Under the pieces are notes generated by a model. That model had not been told where the DNA came from, ran no database searches, and worked only from the letters and a program-made list of their open reading frames with translations. A program made the translations under genes and the position numbers. A stretch of DNA of 64,000 nt from an uncultured Mycoplasmatota bacterium (lineage in GTDB: Bacteria; Bacillota_I; Bacilli_A; RF39; UBA660), in assembly GCA_900546715.1 (NCBI GenBank), contig UREA01000004.1, positions 17,386 through 81,385 of the forward strand, read 5' to 3'. Of this stretch, positions 9,952-17,238 are shown piece after piece. Numbering within the stretch: position 1 is the stretch's first letter; every line of letters begins with the position of its first letter.

Positions 9952-11822
9952 TACCATGCACCTCCTCCGCCACCACCGGAGCCGCCACCAGAAAAACCTC
10001 CACCAGAAGATCCTCCAAATGATGAACCATCAAAGAAATCATTATTATCATTACTAGAAGATGGACCACCATGCATAACCATTGTTCTAAGCATCTTCGG
10101 TGGTCTACTCAAATCATTTATCGTACTATTAATACTTTGATTAAAGAATGCTATATTAAATCCTTCATGACTTTCAAACCAATAAGTAGGTTCTAATATA
10201 ATATGTTCAAATCTTTTAATCCATATATCAGATATTCCTAAAACATAAGCATAAGGCAAAATATCATAATAATAATTTGGATGTTCTAATACAATTTTTT
10301 CTAATTCGCTTACTTCCACTAGTGAGATATACTTTTTAAAACCTAATATTTTTCCATACATCTCTTTACCATAACTTGTTCTACTTAAAAAATCTTTATT
10401 CAAAAGTAAAATAACAATCATACAAATAAAGCTTACTACCATATTAATAATAAATACTTGCCTTGATACAACAAAATCTTTTAATGAAAACCAAATAATA
10501 AATACTGCAAATCCAAATATAAATAAAATATCTAAAAACTTTAAAAAGTCACTCTTAATATGCTTTGCGGCATAATATAAAGGTATTAAAACTACCAAAG
10601 ACATACAAAAGGCAATCAACATTAATATCGGTGTTGGATGAAAATCTTTAATTTGCAAATATACGGCACTAAGTACACATAAAACTGCCATTAAACCAAA
10701 AATTCCTTTGTAAAAACTATTATCTTCTTTTATAATTCTAGCTCTATTTTCTTTAGTATTAGTAATTGTTTTAATAATACTTGTTGTTTTATAAAAAGAA
10801 TATTTTAAATCTTCAATATCTACTCTATCACCATAAATAAATAATCCTCGCATGAATTCCTTAATTGCATTATCATCTTTATCATATTCTCTTAATTTAA
10901 CAACGCTCAAAGTATTTTCCTCTTCTATTAATTTAATGTATTTTTCATTAGCTAAATATATAAGAAGTGATATTATATCTTTATCATTAACTTCCCCTTT
11001 ATATAAAAATGCTATCTCTAAACTAGATAAATTATCTGGGGGATTAAGTTCTACTGGTTTAACTAAATGTCGTAAAACTAAAAAATAATATAATAATAAA
11101 GCTAATACTACAAGTATTATTGGAATAACAAAACTTAAAATCGTATTAGTATTATAAATATTAGTAGCTTCACTAAAATACCCCTCTGGTAAACTAAGTC
11201 TCACAGTTAAACCTTCAAAAGCACTTAATGCTTCTGTTGTATAACCACTAATTACATTCCCATTTACATTATATATAACTTTATTAGTTGTACTTCCATA
11301 GCTACCTGTAGAAAACCCTAATAAACTTGCATCGAATTCTTCTGGCATAGTTATAGTAAAATTAACTTTATTAATTGTTGTATCCCATTTTGTTCCAATA
11401 ATATTATAATAAAATTCATCTATATCTTTTAAAGGATCTTTTCCAATATTATAATTATATTCTATTACATAGTTTTTAGCCCCTCTTACATAAGTATTAG
11501 CATCCCCAATAACAAGTTGATAATAACCATCACTAATCTTAGTAGTATATTTTTCATTTACTTCTACATTACTTATTAAAACATTATTTCTAGAACTTGT
11601 TCCATCTGTTCTAATAACTTCATTATGCATTGGAATATAGCGATATATCCCATGTTTATCAGTATTAAAAAATACTGCAATTTCTTCTCTTATATTATAA
11701 GAATTATTTTTTAAAACATCAATTTCTACATTATACTCATCAATATAATAATCTAAGGCATTAACATTTTTTACTCCTAATACACATATTAACAAACAAA
11801 ATAAAATCCACTTTATCTTCAT
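9951..11822 (-). CDS. DUF2207 family membrane protein, first paralogue
   Basis: A 623-residue protein built like its downstream neighbour: signal peptide (MKIKWILFCLLICVLGVKNVNA), extracellular DUF2207 domain with HGIYRYIPMHN and DEFYYNIIGTKW, membrane helix, FNPPD-type cytoplasmic module, several helices, then a Gly/Ser-rich tail ending GGGGAW. Its ATG overlaps the lemA stop as ATGA. The biochemical role of DUF2207 is not established. The close parallel in domain order and tail with the next gene shows tandem duplication. Confidence 0.87.
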   Translation of the reverse strand: MKIKWILFCLLICVLGVKNVNALDYYIDEYNVEIDVLKNNSYNIREEIAVFFNTDKHGIYRYIPMHNEVIRTDGTSSRNNVLISNVEVNEKYTTKISDGYYQLVIGDANTYVRGAKNYVIEYNYNIGKDPLKDIDEFYYNIIGTKWDTTINKVNFTITMPEEFDASLLGFSTGSYGSTTNKVIYNVNGNVISGYTTEALSAFEGLTVRLSLPEGYFSEATNIYNTNTILSFVIPIILVVLALLLYYFLVLRHLVKPVELNPPDNLSSLEIAFLYKGEVNDKDIISLLIYLANEKYIKLIEEENTLSVVKLREYDKDDNAIKEFMRGLFIYGDRVDIEDLKYSFYKTTSIIKTITNTKENRARIIKEDNSFYKGIFGLMAVLCVLSAVYLQIKDFHPTPILMLIAFCMSLVVLIPLYYAAKHIKSDFLKFLDILFIFGFAVFIIWFSLKDFVVSRQVFIINMVVSFICMIVILLLNKDFLSRTSYGKEMYGKILGFKKYISLVEVSELEKIVLEHPNYYYDILPYAYVLGISDIWIKRFEHIILEPTYWFESHEGFNIAFFNQSINSTINDLSRPPKMLRTMVMHGGPSSSNDNNDFFDGSSFGGSSGGGFSGGGSGGGGGGAW

Positions 11823-12361
11823 AGTTTTACATCCACATTTTCTCTCTCTTCGGCTTCCGCTTCAAACATATTTTTTTGTTTGTAACCAAATATTTTAGCC
11901 ACAATATTACTAGGTATCATTTCAACTTTATTATTATACATTCTAACAACAGCATTATAATATCTTCTAGATTTTGCTATCTCATCTTCTACATCACTAA
12001 GTTTAGTACTTAAATTTAAAAAGTTCTTATCAGCTTTAAGCTCCGGATAGCTTTCTGCTAAAGCCATAATTTTCGTAATACCACTACTTACTTGTTCATT
12101 AGTATCCAACTTTTCTTTATCTGATAAACTATCATAACTACTTCTTAAATGTATAACTTCTGTAAGTGTATCTTTTTCATGTTTAGCATAACCCTTAACA
12201 GTTTCTACTAAATTAGGTATTAAATCCCATCTTTTCTTTAAAGAAACATCCATTGTTGAAAATGCTTCATCAACATCATTACTAAGTTTAATTAAACTAT
12301 TCCAAGTAATTAAAATATAAATTATTATTAAAACAATTATTCCACCAATAACAAAAAACAT
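11819..12361 (-). CDS. lemA: LemA family protein
   Basis: A 180-residue protein with one N-terminal membrane helix (about 3-21) and a long helical domain carrying the LemA signature: KRWDLIPNLVETVKGYAKHE near 43-62, then ARRYYNAVV-like SRRYYNAVVRMYNN and a conserved FGYK near the end. LemA proteins are membrane-anchored with a helical domain; their function is unclear, and they often sit beside DUF2207 or TPM-domain genes, as here. First gene of the operon, behind a strong promoter. Confidence 0.94.
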   Translation of the reverse strand: MFFVIGGIIVLIIIYILITWNSLIKLSNDVDEAFSTMDVSLKKRWDLIPNLVETVKGYAKHEKDTLTEVIHLRSSYDSLSDKEKLDTNEQVSSGITKIMALAESYPELKADKNFLNLSTKLSDVEDEIAKSRRYYNAVVRMYNNKVEMIPSNIVAKIFGYKQKNMFEAEAEERENVDVKL

Positions 12362-12384
12362 ATTACTACTCCTTATCTATTTTA

Positions 12385-12414
12385 ATTATAAAATAAATTT
12401 AGAGTATCCGTCAA
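12385..12414 (-). promoter_or_regulatory. Sigma-A promoter of the lemA operon
   Basis: On the minus strand TTGACG (12414-12409), an 18-base spacer, then TATAAT (12390-12385). The -10 ends 24 bases before the lemA ATG. Near-consensus and well placed. Confidence 0.82.
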
Positions 12415-12428
12415 TAACAATTACTTTA

Positions 12429-12460
12429 GTATACACTTATTTTTAGATTATTCATAAATT
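12429..12460 (+). promoter_or_regulatory. Possible sigma-E-type (sporulation) promoter of the CotZ-like gene
   Basis: GTATACAC (12429-12436) resembles the sigma-E -35 and CATAAATT (12453-12460) the sigma-E -10 (CATAnAnT), with a 16-base spacer. A start about 7 bases later leaves room for the AAGGGTG ribosome site before ATG 12493. No good sigma-A pair was seen on this strand. Inference from short motifs. Confidence 0.35.
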
Positions 12461-12492
12461 TTAATTGAAAGTACTTGTAAGGGTGAAAGTTT

Positions 12493-12939
12493 ATGAATAA
12501 TCAAAATTCAAACAGCAATGGAAATTGCATTAATGAAATATTATGTGTAATTTTAGTACTACAAGAAAATGCATGTCCAGATAACTGTTTACAAACTTGT
12601 GATAGACCAGTACTCGGCGGAGGAACTAATTGTATAGTATGTAACACTAGACCAGTAATGCTTTATACTTGCTGCGGAAATGGCGTTCCATGGAGTATGC
12701 CAATAACTAAAGATTCAACAATAAGTTGTGCAGGATCTGATATTAGTACTACTTGCTCAAATGTCTTTAGAGTAGAAAAGATTGAAGGAAATTGTTGTAC
12801 ATTTAGAGTTCTTGCTGAAAATACAGATACTACTAGTTTATTTCCATATGTAGCTACTAATGTCTTCTTCACAATGGATTGTAGTTGTTTGTGCAGTATA
12901 AGATGTCTATCTGATACATTTGTAGATTGTGTTTGTTAA
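12493..12939 (+). CDS. CotY/CotZ-like Cys-rich spore coat protein
   Basis: A 148-residue protein with about 20 cysteines and no signal peptide. The layout follows Bacillus CotZ/CotY/ExsY: Asn/Ser-rich start, NEILCVILVLQENA, then PDNC clusters, a CSNVFRVEKIEGNCCTFRVL segment (CotZ has a similar FFRVE...CATL stretch) and the ending FTMDCSCLCSIRCL (CotZ: DLDCFCAINCL). In Bacillus these proteins cross-link through disulfides and metals into the crust or exosporium lattice. It stands alone, divergent from lemA, with a sigma-E-like promoter and its own terminator. The family match is from memory of the pattern, so coat function is inferred. Confidence 0.72.
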   Translation: MNNQNSNSNGNCINEILCVILVLQENACPDNCLQTCDRPVLGGGTNCIVCNTRPVMLYTCCGNGVPWSMPITKDSTISCAGSDISTTCSNVFRVEKIEGNCCTFRVLAENTDTTSLFPYVATNVFFTMDCSCLCSIRCLSDTFVDCVC

Positions 12940-12941
12940 AT

Positions 12942-12967
12942 AAAGCCTCAACTTGAGGTTTTTATTT
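12942..12967 (+). terminator. Terminator after the CotZ-like gene
   Basis: AAAGCCTCA, loop ACT, TGAGGTTTTT: a 5-bp GC-containing stem extended by G-U and A-U pairs, followed by a T-rich tail, starting just after the stop codon. Confidence 0.7.
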
Positions 12968-13003
12968 TGCTAGAAAATATATTTAAAAAATAGTTAACAA
13001 AAA

Positions 13004-13035
13004 ACCACCTTACATCCCTTCGGACTTAGAGTGGT
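13004..13035 (-). terminator. Terminator after rny
   Basis: Minus strand: ACCAC...GTGGT outer stem with an inner TCC-GAAG-GGA hairpin and small internal loops, followed by TTTTTTG. It lies 39 bases past the rny stop, facing the CotZ-like gene's terminator. Confidence 0.65.
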
Positions 13036-13073
13036 CTAAACATATGTTATACAACATAAATAGTACTTATTTT

Positions 13074-14627
13074 TTATTTTGCTTCTTCTTGAACTCTAGT
13101 TTCTCTAATTACTGTTATTTTAATAGTACCAGGATATTGCATTTCACTCTCAATTTGTTCTTTGATATCCCGAGCCATTTTATAACTTTTAGCATCATCA
13201 ACTTCTTCAGGTTTGACAATAACCCTAAGTTCACGACCAGCTTGCATTGCAAATGTTTTTTCAACACCTTCATAAGAGTTACCTATTTCTTCAAGTTGTT
13301 CTAATCTCTTAATGTAATTTTCTAAAGTATCATTTCTAGCACCAGGTCTTGCCGCAGAAAGTGTATCTGCAACAGCTACTAAAACGGCAATTGTTGTTTT
13401 AGGTTCTGTATCACCATGATGCGATGCAATAGCATCAAGCACTACATCAGGTTCATGATGTTTTTTAGCAAAATCTAATCCCACTTCAACATGTGAGCCT
13501 TCAACTTCAAAATCAATAGCTTTACCAATATCATGAAGTAAACCAGCTCTTTTAGCAAGAGTTATATTTTCTCCAAGTTCGGCTGCCATTAAACCAGTAA
13601 GGTTAGCAACTTCAATAGAATGTTGTAAAGCATTTTGACCATAGCTTGATCTAAAGTTAAGCTTACCAACTAAAGTAACCAATTCTGGATCCATTTTAGC
13701 AATACCTAAATCATTAATAGTTTGATTACCTATTTGAATAATTCTCGCATTAACATCTTTTACGGTCTTGTCATAAATTTCTTCAATTCTACCAGGATGA
13801 ATTCTACCATCCTTAATTAAAGATTCAATAGTAAGTTTTGCTATTTCTCTTCTTAACGGATCAAATGAAGAAATTGCTATTGCTTCAGGTGTATCATCAA
13901 TTATTAAATCAACACCAGTAACTGATTCAATTGTTCTAATATTTCTTCCTTCGCGTCCGATGAGTCTACCTTTCATATCATCATTAGGTAGGCTTATAGT
14001 ACTAACTGTTTGAAGTCCCACAACATCATCAGAGTATCTCTCCATACTACTAATAATCATTTGTTTAGCTATTTCATGAGCTTCTAACTTAGCTTTAGCC
14101 TCAGCATCTTTAATGTAATTAGTAATTTCAAGTTCCATATCTTGTTCTACTCTCTCCATTATAGCTGCCTTAGCTTTTTCTTTGCTATACTTAGCAATAC
14201 TTTCAAGTTTTGCTACTTCTTCTTTAAGTAGCGTATCCATTTTTTCCTCTTTTTCTTGTAAATTTTTTTGTTTAGCTAATAAATCATTTTCTTTGTCTTG
14301 TAATAAATTATCTCTATTTTGTAACATTTCTTCTCTTTTATCTAAGTTGTTTTCTCTAGTTAATAATCTATCTTCACTTTGTAAAAGTTCGGCTTTTTTA
14401 GCCTTTATTTCCGCATCAGTTTCTTGTTTTAAACGAAAACTTTCTTGCTTTAATTCTGATAAAGCATCTCTTTTACTTTTTTCCGCTTCTAACTTAGCGG
14501 CTTCAATTAATTTATTAGCTTTACTTACTGCTCGTGATGCTCTAATTGTAAAAACAATCCATATAATAACACCACCCAGCAAAATTCCAACAATAAGAGT
14601 CAAAATGGCAATCAAAACATTATCCAT
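13074..14627 (-). CDS. rny: Ribonuclease Y
   Basis: Membrane-anchored endoribonuclease that starts mRNA decay in Bacillota. About 517 residues with the full architecture: N-terminal membrane helix, long Lys/Glu-rich coiled coil (about 30-190), KH domain with LIGREGRNIRTIE, and HD domain with the metal site in RAGLLHDIGKAID plus SHHGDTEP. The start is ATG 14627 because GGAGG ends 6 bases upstream; the longer frame from TTG 14639 would place that site inside the gene. Single-gene unit with its own promoter and terminator. Confidence 0.97.
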   Translation of the reverse strand: MDNVLIAILTLIVGILLGGVIIWIVFTIRASRAVSKANKLIEAAKLEAEKSKRDALSELKQESFRLKQETDAEIKAKKAELLQSEDRLLTRENNLDKREEMLQNRDNLLQDKENDLLAKQKNLQEKEEKMDTLLKEEVAKLESIAKYSKEKAKAAIMERVEQDMELEITNYIKDAEAKAKLEAHEIAKQMIISSMERYSDDVVGLQTVSTISLPNDDMKGRLIGREGRNIRTIESVTGVDLIIDDTPEAIAISSFDPLRREIAKLTIESLIKDGRIHPGRIEEIYDKTVKDVNARIIQIGNQTINDLGIAKMDPELVTLVGKLNFRSSYGQNALQHSIEVANLTGLMAAELGENITLAKRAGLLHDIGKAIDFEVEGSHVEVGLDFAKKHHEPDVVLDAIASHHGDTEPKTTIAVLVAVADTLSAARPGARNDTLENYIKRLEQLEEIGNSYEGVEKTFAMQAGRELRVIVKPEEVDDAKSYKMARDIKEQIESEMQYPGTIKITVIRETRVQEEAK

Positions 14628-14693
14628 TTTTTCCTCCAACTTTCTATAGAATATATATAATTTATTGTTAAATATATTTATATCTACAATTTA

Positions 14694-14722
14694 ATTATAA
14701 AATTAATTCCCAAAATAATCAA
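14694..14722 (-). promoter_or_regulatory. Sigma-A promoter of rny
   Basis: Minus strand TTGATT (14722-14717), 17-base spacer, TATAAT (14699-14694), about 67 bases before the start codon. Confidence 0.75.
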
Positions 14723-14746
14723 GTAGTTTTTACAAATATGAAAAAA

Positions 14747-14763
14747 AGCTAGGTATTCTAGCT
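14747..14763 (-). terminator. Terminator of the toxin-antitoxin operon
   Basis: Minus strand AGCTAG, loop AATAC, CTAGCT followed by TTTTTTT. The stem includes the stop codon of the putative toxin gene. Confidence 0.8.
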
Positions 14764-15180
14764 ATTTAATTCTATTATTTCTTCTTTAGTCATATAAACT
14801 ATTCGCTCTTCATTTATAATATTATTATTTTGATAATCATGATATTCTTTTAACAAGTCATTAAGTTTTTTTGAAGATAATGTATCCTTAGTTCTTCTGA
14901 ATTTTGACAACATTGTACAATTTTCTATAGTTAATTTTGTATTTAATTGAGCATAACTATCTTCATATAAAACAGTTTCTTTTGGATTTTCTGAATTAAT
15001 AAAATAGTTATATTTATGATACAAATTGTGTAATTTTCCGGCTGTTTTATCAATTGCTATTATTTCAATATAATTATCTTTAATATCCGCAATTAACATT
15101 GGATGTTCAATACTAGCAACTTGATCTATTTGATATCTCACTTTCAACCACAATATTTGCCCCACTTTTAAATCATTCAT
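14758..15180 (-). CDS. Putative toxin partner of a Panacea antitoxin
   Basis: A 140-residue protein I cannot place firmly. The N-terminus (VGQILWLKVRYQID, then HPMLIADIKDNYIEIIAID) resembles the beta-barrel start of PemK/MazF-type toxins, and the C-terminal half is helical and charged. It overlaps the upstream Panacea-domain gene by ATGA and shares its promoter and terminator. That antitoxin-then-toxin order is common for PanAT modules (Panacea antitoxins paired with many unrelated toxins). Toxicity is inferred from context, not from a catalytic motif. Confidence 0.55.
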   Translation of the reverse strand: MNDLKVGQILWLKVRYQIDQVASIEHPMLIADIKDNYIEIIAIDKTAGKLHNLYHKYNYFINSENPKETVLYEDSYAQLNTKLTIENCTMLSKFRRTKDTLSSKKLNDLLKEYHDYQNNNIINEERIVYMTKEEIIELNS

Positions 15181-15659
15181 AATTTTAATGCTTCTATTAA
15201 TCCTTTATATCTTTTTTTGTATTCAGCAATGTTGTCCTCAATATTCATTATAGGTGCATTATATGTATTATTGCTTAATTTCTGCCATGTTGGATCTTCA
15301 TGAGTAATTTCAATTAATTCATCAAATGTAGCATTCTCTAAAGATATATATATCTTATCTAAAAATTGCTTGTCGGAATCATTTATGTTAACCATACTAT
15401 TTTGATTAATCATTAACCCATATGATTTTACAATATCTTCAATTACTGGACCATTATCATATGCTTTAAAATCATCCTTAAATAATCTTTTATTATATAA
15501 TGCCAAATATACAACTTGAGCTAAAAATAAATATTTATTAATTCTTATATTACCTTCATATGATTTTCTACCATTATAAACAACTACATTTTTGTTGAAC
15601 AATTTTCGCTTTGAGTCTTTAGATAAAAAATACATAGCCACATCTTTAGCACTCAACAT
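15177..15659 (-). CDS. Panacea-domain (DUF4065, SocA-like) antitoxin
   Basis: A 160-residue single-domain protein. The Panacea core is recognisable: RINKYLFLAQVVYLALYNKRLF, then AYDNGPVIEDIVKSYG, and later ITHEDPTWQKL. Panacea domains neutralise a wide range of toxins by direct binding. The gene has AGGTGAT before its ATG, a promoter upstream, and a 4-base overlap with the putative toxin gene. There is no DNA-binding domain, so autoregulation would need another mechanism. Confidence 0.78.
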   Translation of the reverse strand: MLSAKDVAMYFLSKDSKRKLFNKNVVVYNGRKSYEGNIRINKYLFLAQVVYLALYNKRLFKDDFKAYDNGPVIEDIVKSYGLMINQNSMVNINDSDKQFLDKIYISLENATFDELIEITHEDPTWQKLSNNTYNAPIMNIEDNIAEYKKRYKGLIEALKL

Positions 15660-15680
15660 AATATATCACCTCGCACTAAT

Positions 15681-15709
15681 ATAATATAATATTTAATGAT
15701 TTTTTGCAA
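15681..15709 (-). promoter_or_regulatory. Promoter of the Panacea toxin-antitoxin operon
   Basis: Minus strand TTGCAA (15709-15704), 17-base spacer, TATTAT (15686-15681), 22 bases before the antitoxin ATG. Confidence 0.7.
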
Positions 15710-15761
15710 CATAATTGCTTAACTAATTTACTGAATTAATCATTAAATAAAAAAACTATTT

Positions 15762-15839
15762 CTATTTACAACACACATCAAGAAAAGATTTTCTATATTC
15801 AGTTGTTTTAAAATTTTCAATTTTAAAATTAACTAACAT
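15762..15839 (-). pseudogene. 25-codon ORF resembling the N-terminus of an AAA-type ATPase
   Basis: A short frame starts MLVNFKIENFKTT and stops after 25 codons. Its beginning matches the first beta-strand pattern of AAA_21/AAA_15 defence ATPases (MLxxFxxxNFKsF), but the following conserved segments are missing. It has AGGGGA 6 bases before ATG 15839 and a promoter-like pair further up, so either a small peptide is really made or it is what remains of a deleted ATPase gene. Together with the adjacent toxin-antitoxin pair it suggests an eroded accessory spot. Confidence 0.45.
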
Positions 15840-15857
15840 AAATATCCCCTCATATAT

Positions 15858-15886
15858 AATATATACTGAAAGCAGCAGAAAACCAA
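15858..15886 (-). promoter_or_regulatory. Promoter of the 25-codon ORF
   Basis: Minus strand TTGGTT (15886-15881), 17-base spacer, TATATT (15863-15858), ending 18 bases before the start codon. Nothing else was seen between this site and the end of the glycosyltransferase gene at 15910. Confidence 0.5.
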
Positions 15887-15909
15887 CAAATTGCGTTTTT
15901 TTCGTAAAT

Positions 15910-17235
15910 TTATTGATTTTCAGCAAGATTTATTCTTTGTGTTTTTTTAAGTAAAGTTTTTATCTTACTATACCCTATATATAATCCAATTGCAATAATA
16001 ATAAATCTTATTGGAAATAAAGTAATTGCATATCTCTCATAAGCAAAAGCCACACAATATAATATTATTTGTAATATATAAAATATCATTAAAAAAGCAT
16101 ATTCTAATAAATTAGTTCTATATATTAAAATTAAAATTGATGATATTAAAAATAATACTAAATCAATAATTCTAAATGCTAAATTAACTTTAATATCTAT
16201 ATTAAATACTTCTTCCCAATAAAAACTAGAATATAACATTATTTTAGGCTTAAAAATTAAATAAGATTTTATAAAAGAAACTTTATCGGCTTTCCACCAT
16301 TCACTAATTCTATATTTGGCTTTCAATTTATCATACTCTAAAGAATAATAAACTTTATATTTATCTCTAGGGGAATCTTCACTTAAATAATATTGCATTT
16401 CTTTAGGCATTGAATCATTCAACACTTCATAATTTAGTTCTTCATCTAATGGATAACCACTACCTTGATAGGTTCCTAATAATAAAGGATTACCAGATCC
16501 ATAAGTAAGTGGAATAAACATATCAAAAGTTTTATAATTTCGGTATATCCATGGAATTAAACTAATAATTACAACTGATATTCCAAGAATTGTTTTTTTT
16601 AATAATTCCTTAATATTATATTTTTGTATCAACAAACATATTAATAAAGCAATAGGAAATACTATTATATTTGGTCTAATATATATAGCTATAATAAAAT
16701 AGAGTAACATTAAATAAAAGTCTTTATTACGATGATTCCTTAAAAATAATAAAGAATAATATATTAATAACAACATAAATAAAATAAATGGTGTTTCTGT
16801 AAGTATTAAATTATTCATCCATATATAGTCGGGAGCAATAAAAAATAAACTAACAATACTTGCAATATATTTATTAGAAAATAATAACGCAATTTTATAA
16901 AAAATAATTACAGTAACAATAAATAATATTGCATAAAATATTTTTAACGCAAGTATTAATGTTGCACCAATACCAAACAGAAAACAAAACATAGCAATAA
17001 TAATAGGTAAACCTGGCATTATTTGAGCTGATGTTACCCCATGCATGGTAATTTTCCCCTCTTCATAAAGGGTAATACCGCTGTTAATATAACTTAAATC
17101 ATCACTATTGATTGTATAATCATAACCTAAATCAATAATTGATAATACTTTTATCACTATCAACAAAAGTATTATCAAAGAAAACAACCAATGTGATTTT
17201 ACAATTTTTAATACTTTCATAGTTCCTACAATCAT
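15910..17235 (-). CDS. Glycosyltransferase 39-type multi-pass membrane protein
   Basis: A 441-residue integral membrane protein with about ten hydrophobic helices. The first external loop contains the acidic signature NSDDLSY and a later TETPF-like segment (LTETPFILFM), typical of GT39/PMT-type transferases that use polyprenyl-phosphate sugars outside the cell. Last gene of the tagGH unit, so it may decorate a teichoic acid. ATG 17235 lies 3 bases after the upstream stop; ATG 17220 (AGGA 3 bases upstream) is an alternative start. Confidence 0.78.
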   Translation of the reverse strand: MIVGTMKVLKIVKSHWLFSLIILLLIVIKVLSIIDLGYDYTINSDDLSYINSGITLYEEGKITMHGVTSAQIMPGLPIIIAMFCFLFGIGATLILALKIFYAILFIVTVIIFYKIALLFSNKYIASIVSLFFIAPDYIWMNNLILTETPFILFMLLLIYYSLLFLRNHRNKDFYLMLLYFIIAIYIRPNIIVFPIALLICLLIQKYNIKELLKKTILGISVVIISLIPWIYRNYKTFDMFIPLTYGSGNPLLLGTYQGSGYPLDEELNYEVLNDSMPKEMQYYLSEDSPRDKYKVYYSLEYDKLKAKYRISEWWKADKVSFIKSYLIFKPKIMLYSSFYWEEVFNIDIKVNLAFRIIDLVLFLISSILILIYRTNLLEYAFLMIFYILQIILYCVAFAYERYAITLFPIRFIIIAIGLYIGYSKIKTLLKKTQRINLAENQ

Positions 17236-17238
17236 CCT

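Noticed and set aside
13044..13304. Plus-strand Phe/Asn-rich 86-codon frame
   Set aside because: Antisense to the rny 3' end and the terminators; no ribosome site or promoter.
14182..14649. Plus-strand Ser/Leu-rich 155-codon frame
   Set aside because: It lies entirely opposite the coiled-coil region of rny, where Lys/Glu codons give open reverse frames; no ribosome site.
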